From Roseibium sp. MMSF_3544 (GTDB lineage Bacteria; Pseudomonadota; Alphaproteobacteria; Rhizobiales; Stappiaceae), in the NCBI RefSeq assembly GCF_030732845.1, contig NZ_JASHKA010000016.1:1-64000 (forward strand): 64,000 nucleotides of DNA. The letters run 5' to 3'. The translations under genes were made by a program, and so were the position numbers. Below are positions 60,665 through 64,000 of the stretch, in pieces. Position 1 is the first letter of the stretch. Each line of letters opens with the position of its first letter. The notes under the pieces were generated by a model. It did not search any database, was not told the DNA's origin, and saw nothing but the letters and a program-made list of their open reading frames with translations.

Positions 60665-61192
60665 CTACCTTAGAAACTGGTCAACGTAGTCTTCGCCAAG
60701 CCCGACCTTTTCGTAGTGCTCGCGGCACATGTCGATCTTTGTGAAAACATCCTCATATCCGAGTGGTTTTCCGTAAGGGTCGACGTAGTACATGATGCCG
60801 TTGACCTGAAAGAGCGTGATCATTTCCTCCACGTCGTCGGGAACGACCAGCGTATGGGTCTCGCCGGGCGGTTCATAGACATAGCCGCCTGCCTCCGCCA
60901 CCCAATCGTGTTCCAGGTAGTGCCAGCGCCCCTTCAGCACAAACCCGTGGACCGGGTTGGGGTGGCGATGACGTGACAGGACGCCGGCCTTTCGCACGCG
61001 GAGCAGGTTGACCCAGTATCCCTGGCTTCGGTTGAGGCAGAGTGGCCGAAACCAGACATTGTCTGCCTGGGGCACCCAAACCCGTTCGTCCTCGGGGATG
61101 GCGCTCGGGACCACGATTTCCGCCTGTGCGTCCTTTGGAAAGGGCAACTGATAGGGAATGCGCGGGTTTTCATCTTTTTCCGTGACCGGCAT
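60665..61192 (-). CDS. Cupin-family dioxygenase-like protein
   Basis: Protein of 175 residues with a double-stranded beta-helix. Metal ligands are probable in LSRHRHPNPVHGFVLKGRWHYLEHDW and GETHTLVVPDD. It is similar to the 2,4'-dihydroxyacetophenone dioxygenase family, but most members are untested. It lies 32 bp downstream of an SDR gene in the same direction, so it may serve sugar-acid or aromatic catabolism. Confidence 0.85.
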   Translation of the reverse strand: MPVTEKDENPRIPYQLPFPKDAQAEIVVPSAIPEDERVWVPQADNVWFRPLCLNRSQGYWVNLLRVRKAGVLSRHRHPNPVHGFVLKGRWHYLEHDWVAEAGGYVYEPPGETHTLVVPDDVEEMITLFQVNGIMYYVDPYGKPLGYEDVFTKIDMCREHYEKVGLGEDYVDQFLR

Positions 61193-61224
61193 GTCAAATC
61201 CACTCCGTTTTCTTCAAAAAGGGC

Positions 61225-61926
61225 CTAGACGGAAGAGTACCCGCCGTCCACCGGATACACCGCCCCGGTGACAAAACTTGCCTGGTCGCTCAGGAGCCAT
61301 GCCGCCAGTGCACCGACCTCGCTCGGCTGTCCCCAGCGTCCCATGGGAGTTCGGGACAGTATCGCCGTTTCACGTGCACTGTCCGCTCTCAGACCCGCCG
61401 TCATTTCCGTTTCGATCCAGCCGGGTGCAATGGCATTCACGCGGATGCCGTCCTTCGACCATTTCGCCGAAAGTGCCTTGGTCAATTGCGCAACGCCGCC
61501 TTTCGAGGCGGAGTAGGCCGGGACAAGCGGGCCACCGAAATAGCTGAGCATCGATGCCGTATTGACGATTGCGCCGCCCGATGTCTCCAGAAGGGGTCTT
61601 GCTGCCAGACACATTCGCATCGTGCCGGTGAGGTTGACGTCGATCACCTTGCAGAAGTTCTCGATTTCGTACTCGGCTTCGCGCATCAGAATACCCGCGC
61701 AATTCACCAGTCCATCCAGTGTGCCGAGTGTGGCGAACAGTCCGGCGATTGCGTCGGCATCGGTCACATCAAGAACAACCGTCTTGAGATTGTCTGCGGG
61801 CGGGCAGGCGGCCACTTCGCTCTCGCTGATGCCGGTCGCCGTCACAGACCAGCCCTGATCGAGAAGCGAGCCCGTGACACCGCGCCCGATCCCCCGTGTT
61901 CCGCCAGTCACCAGGGCATGTTTCAT
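61225..61926 (-). CDS. SDR-family oxidoreductase (KduD-like)
   Basis: NAD(P)-dependent oxidoreductase of 233 residues. The nucleotide loop is VTGGTRGIGRGV, the catalytic motif YSASK is intact, and the C-terminal region is LLSDQASFVTGAVYPVDGG. The position beside a PfkB sugar kinase suggests oxidation or reduction of a keto-sugar acid such as 2-keto-3-deoxygluconate. It overlaps the kinase gene by 4 bp. Confidence 0.9.
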   Translation of the reverse strand: MKHALVTGGTRGIGRGVTGSLLDQGWSVTATGISESEVAACPPADNLKTVVLDVTDADAIAGLFATLGTLDGLVNCAGILMREAEYEIENFCKVIDVNLTGTMRMCLAARPLLETSGGAIVNTASMLSYFGGPLVPAYSASKGGVAQLTKALSAKWSKDGIRVNAIAPGWIETEMTAGLRADSARETAILSRTPMGRWGQPSEVGALAAWLLSDQASFVTGAVYPVDGGYSSV

Positions 61927-62846
61927 GCAGCCTTACCTTCGTTCAAGAAGCGTTCAACATCCGGCCGTCTCGGCATCGGGGCCACCGCGCCATAACCCTG
62001 TGTCGACAGAGCGGCGGCCGCATTTGCATATTTGGCAGCTTCGTACGGATCCCGCCCGGCAGCCATCTCGGCCAGAAAGGCGCCGTCAAACGTGTCTCCG
62101 GCAGCGGTCGCGTCGACGGGTGTCACAGGCTGACCCGGAACGCGCCGCCGCTCATTCGGCAGTGCGATGAGAGTCCCCTCCTTGCCAAGCGTCAGGGCAA
62201 CAATTTCACAACCGAGATTGAGATAAAAGTCTGCAATTGCATCCGGATCGGTCAAGCCGGTCAGAAGCACCGCGTCTTCAAGGCCCGGCAGCGCGATGTG
62301 TGCCCTGGCCATGGCTGCATGGGTGACGGCGCGCGCGCGCTCCAGCGGCCAGAGATTCGGTCTCAGGTTGGTGTCGTAGGACACCCAGCCGCCGGCATTA
62401 CGGCAGACTTCGATCGCCGCAAACACCGTGTCGGCAGCCGATGCGGAAATCGCCTGAGAAATGCCGGATACATGCAGGATCCGCGCTTTTGAAACGTAGT
62501 CTTCGGGAATGTCTGGCGGGCTTATCAGGCTGGCCGCCGATCCCTTGCGCATATAGGTGAAGGAATGGCCCTTCTCGTTATGGCTGACGAAGTAAATGCC
62601 GGTCCGGGCCACGGGGTCCCGGATAACCTGGCTGGTGTCGACGCCTTCGTGTTGCCAGAGTTTCAAGAACTCGTCACCAAAGTCGTCCTGACCCAGGCGC
62701 GTCAGATAGCCGACGGACGCGCCCTGCCTTGCTGCAGCGATCGCGGCATTTGACGTGTCGCCACCGTGACCTTTTAGAAACCGGCCGTCTTCCTGCTCGT
62801 TGAACTCGAGCATGGGTTCGCCCAAGCAAACAATATCTGAATACAT
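61923..62846 (-). CDS. PfkB-family sugar kinase (2-keto-3-deoxygluconate kinase-like)
   Basis: Ribokinase-type enzyme of 307 residues. PfkB signatures are the N-terminal GGDTSNAAIAAARQGASVGY and the C-terminal DATAAGDTFDGAFLAEM, with the catalytic Asp in AAGDTFDG. The opening DIVCLGEPMLEFN is typical of KdgK-type kinases. With the SDR and the MRJP/yellow-like gene it forms a probable sugar-acid operon. Confidence 0.88.
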   Translation of the reverse strand: MYSDIVCLGEPMLEFNEQEDGRFLKGHGGDTSNAAIAAARQGASVGYLTRLGQDDFGDEFLKLWQHEGVDTSQVIRDPVARTGIYFVSHNEKGHSFTYMRKGSAASLISPPDIPEDYVSKARILHVSGISQAISASAADTVFAAIEVCRNAGGWVSYDTNLRPNLWPLERARAVTHAAMARAHIALPGLEDAVLLTGLTDPDAIADFYLNLGCEIVALTLGKEGTLIALPNERRRVPGQPVTPVDATAAGDTFDGAFLAEMAAGRDPYEAAKYANAAAALSTQGYGAVAPMPRRPDVERFLNEGKAA

Positions 62847-62867
62847 CGCACTGCTCTTTGAGTGAGA

Positions 62868-62895
62868 GCCGGCCCCAACGCGGTGTGGGACCGGC
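62868..62895 (-). other. Intercistronic hairpin in the sugar-acid operon
   Basis: GCCGGCCCCA and TGGGACCGGC pair over ten positions with one mismatch, across an eight-base loop, between the MRJP-like gene and the kinase gene. It may tune relative expression; no T-run follows. Confidence 0.4.
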
Positions 62896-62903
62896 CGCGT
62901 TGG

Positions 62904-64000
62904 TTATTCGGTCGTATAGCTTTGCCCGACGTTCGGAATACGCCAGATCCTGAAGTTCGGGATTTCCGGAGACTCGAAATTCATGTCTCCGTCCACCCAA
63001 ACGTGCAGGTGATTGGAAACAACATACAAAGATCCGTCCGGTCCCCACGCCAGCGTGTCCGGCCAGTTCATTTCCGGATGATGGACGAACCGGCTGACCT
63101 GACCGGTGGATTCGTCGAATTTCATGAGGCCGTCGAGCGACAATGCGGTCATGTAAATGTTTCCGGCATTGTCCGCCGTCATGCCATCCGTGTTGGAAGG
63201 AAGCGATGTCTCAACACGCGCCGCGTTCTCGATCACCGTTTCATTGGTTTCGAAGTCGCGCAGGATCTCGGTCGGCAGCGAATAGAGCTTGTTGCCCGTC
63301 AAATTGGTCCAGTAGACGGTCTTCTTGTCGCCTGAGAGCGCTATGCCGTCCGCGCCGGTTTGCATGCCGCCGTTTTTGAGGACCGGACGGTCGTCGATGT
63401 TGAAGAAGAAATTCGGTTCGTTGTTCGTGAACTTGTGCTGATCAAGGATCCGGCGGACGGTGTTCGTATTGCTGTCATAGACGATCAGGCCGCCGTGAAG
63501 CGGGTTACAGAAAATGCCGCTGTCGGCGATGTAGGCAAACCCGGTGTCATTGTCGACGGCCAGATCGTTGAGGAAAGAACACTGCCTGTCTGCTTCGTCG
63601 GCGGTAAAGACGTACCGCTGAATTTCCTTGTTACCCTTGATGTCCCACAAGACGAGTTTGGCGTCACCGTCTTCAAAGGGAGGGCCTGCGACATGTCCCT
63701 GATCGAGGATCCACATGACATCATTGCGATCGATCTCGAAGCCCAACACAGCCTTCAAGCCGGCCGCGTTGGCCACATCGTTCATTTCCTCGCTCGGATA
63801 GGGCTCGAGCTCCCAGACGTCTCCATTTCTGACAAGTTTGGAGAGCGTTGAGGGGATTTCTTTCCCACCCCACCTGGCCGTCGACACGTAGATGTTGCCA
63901 TCACTGTCGACCTTTGCGCCCTGTATGAGGGCCTGGCCGAAAATGTCGCTGTTCTCCCAAGACGACCGTATGTCTTCAGATTCAACTTTGTACGGCAGAC
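62904..64000 (-). CDS. MRJP/yellow-family beta-propeller protein (partial, 5' end outside window)
   Basis: Reading frame open to the window edge, so the N terminus is missing; a GTG at 63887 is internal (YVSTARWGG) and not the start. Visible blades are LNDLAVDNDTGFAYIADSG, GADGIALSGDKKTVYWTNLTG and SNTDGMTADNAGNIYMTALS. This pattern belongs to the major royal jelly protein/yellow family, related to SMP-30 and gluconolactonases. It leads the kinase and SDR genes and may be a lactonase-like step. At least 365 residues lie in the window. Confidence 0.85.
   Translation of the reverse strand, partial: LPYKVESEDIRSSWENSDIFGQALIQGAKVDSDGNIYVSTARWGGKEIPSTLSKLVRNGDVWELEPYPSEEMNDVANAAGLKAVLGFEIDRNDVMWILDQGHVAGPPFEDGDAKLVLWDIKGNKEIQRYVFTADEADRQCSFLNDLAVDNDTGFAYIADSGIFCNPLHGGLIVYDSNTNTVRRILDQHKFTNNEPNFFFNIDDRPVLKNGGMQTGADGIALSGDKKTVYWTNLTGNKLYSLPTEILRDFETNETVIENAARVETSLPSNTDGMTADNAGNIYMTALSLDGLMKFDESTGQVSRFVHHPEMNWPDTLAWGPDGSLYVVSNHLHVWVDGDMNFESPEIPNFRIWRIPNVGQSYTTE

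Noticed and set aside
1..64000. CRISPR arrays, insertion sequences, prophage or toxin-antitoxin genes
   Set aside because: I found no regularly spaced repeats, transposases, phage structural genes or toxin pairs.

Overview
The window looks like chromosomal DNA of an alphaproteobacterium of the Hyphomicrobiales (Rhizobiales) type. A marine Stappiaceae member (Roseibium/Labrenzia-like) is my best guess, but that is inference from gene content. The evidence is GC-rich coding DNA, the rpoH / CarD / FdxA / S4 / SUV3-type helicase cluster typical of the order, a complete C-P lyase set, CUT1-type sugar ABC systems, and GANTC (CcrM) and TTAA-N7-TTAA (CtrA) motifs. I see no phage, insertion sequence, CRISPR array or plasmid genes.

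Layout. 0-9 kb: a membrane AraC regulator, an exported hydrolase, a heat-shock sigma factor, CarD, 7-Fe ferredoxin, an S4 RNA-binding protein and a large RNA helicase. 8.7-9.5 kb: a non-coding region with two copies of a 49-bp dyad element, nine GANTC sites and a CtrA-type box. 9.5-16.6 kb: pyruvate carboxylase, a P460-like haem protein, an ArsR/SRPBCC pair, a ClpP paralogue, a glutamine amidotransferase and a TerB protein. 16.9-22 kb: an exported imelysin / dihaem DUF1111 / imelysin / DUF1513 set, probably for iron or redox work in the periplasm. 22-30 kb: AsmA, an S9 peptidase, a truncated haemoglobin translationally coupled to an adenylate cyclase, and an alpha/beta hydrolase divergent from an ArsR gene. 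30-38.3 kb: C-P lyase operon phnGHIJKL-DUF1045-phnMN with divergent phnF. 38.4-42 kb: a BCCT transporter, a DUF5996 protein and an atypical SDR. 42.2-50.8 kb: a LacI-family regulator and a seven-gene operon for an unknown polyol or ketose (binding protein, two permeases, a 62-residue membrane protein, two ATPases, dihydroxyacetone-kinase-type enzyme). 51-57 kb: a second ArsR/SRPBCC pair, a LamG-like protein, an MFS / small membrane protein / ABM set, DUF1127, LysR and CYTH-CHAD. 57.4-64 kb: tRNA-Leu(CAA), a polyamine-type binding protein, a lipoprotein, agmatinase, then a cupin and a sugar-acid set (SDR, PfkB kinase, MRJP/yellow protein cut by the window end).

Regulation is unusually readable. 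Three ArsR-type genes share one layout: a -35 box, a palindrome, a -10 box and an ATG at about the expected transcription start, with no Shine-Dalgarno sequence, which suggests leaderless, self-repressed transcripts. The LacI gene and its target operon share an ACGTATGTCA operator, and one copy is a perfect 16-bp palindrome filling the promoter spacer. The phn operon has two inverted repeats between phnG and phnF. The least explained structure is the paired 49-bp dyad element at 8842-8890 and 9067-9115.
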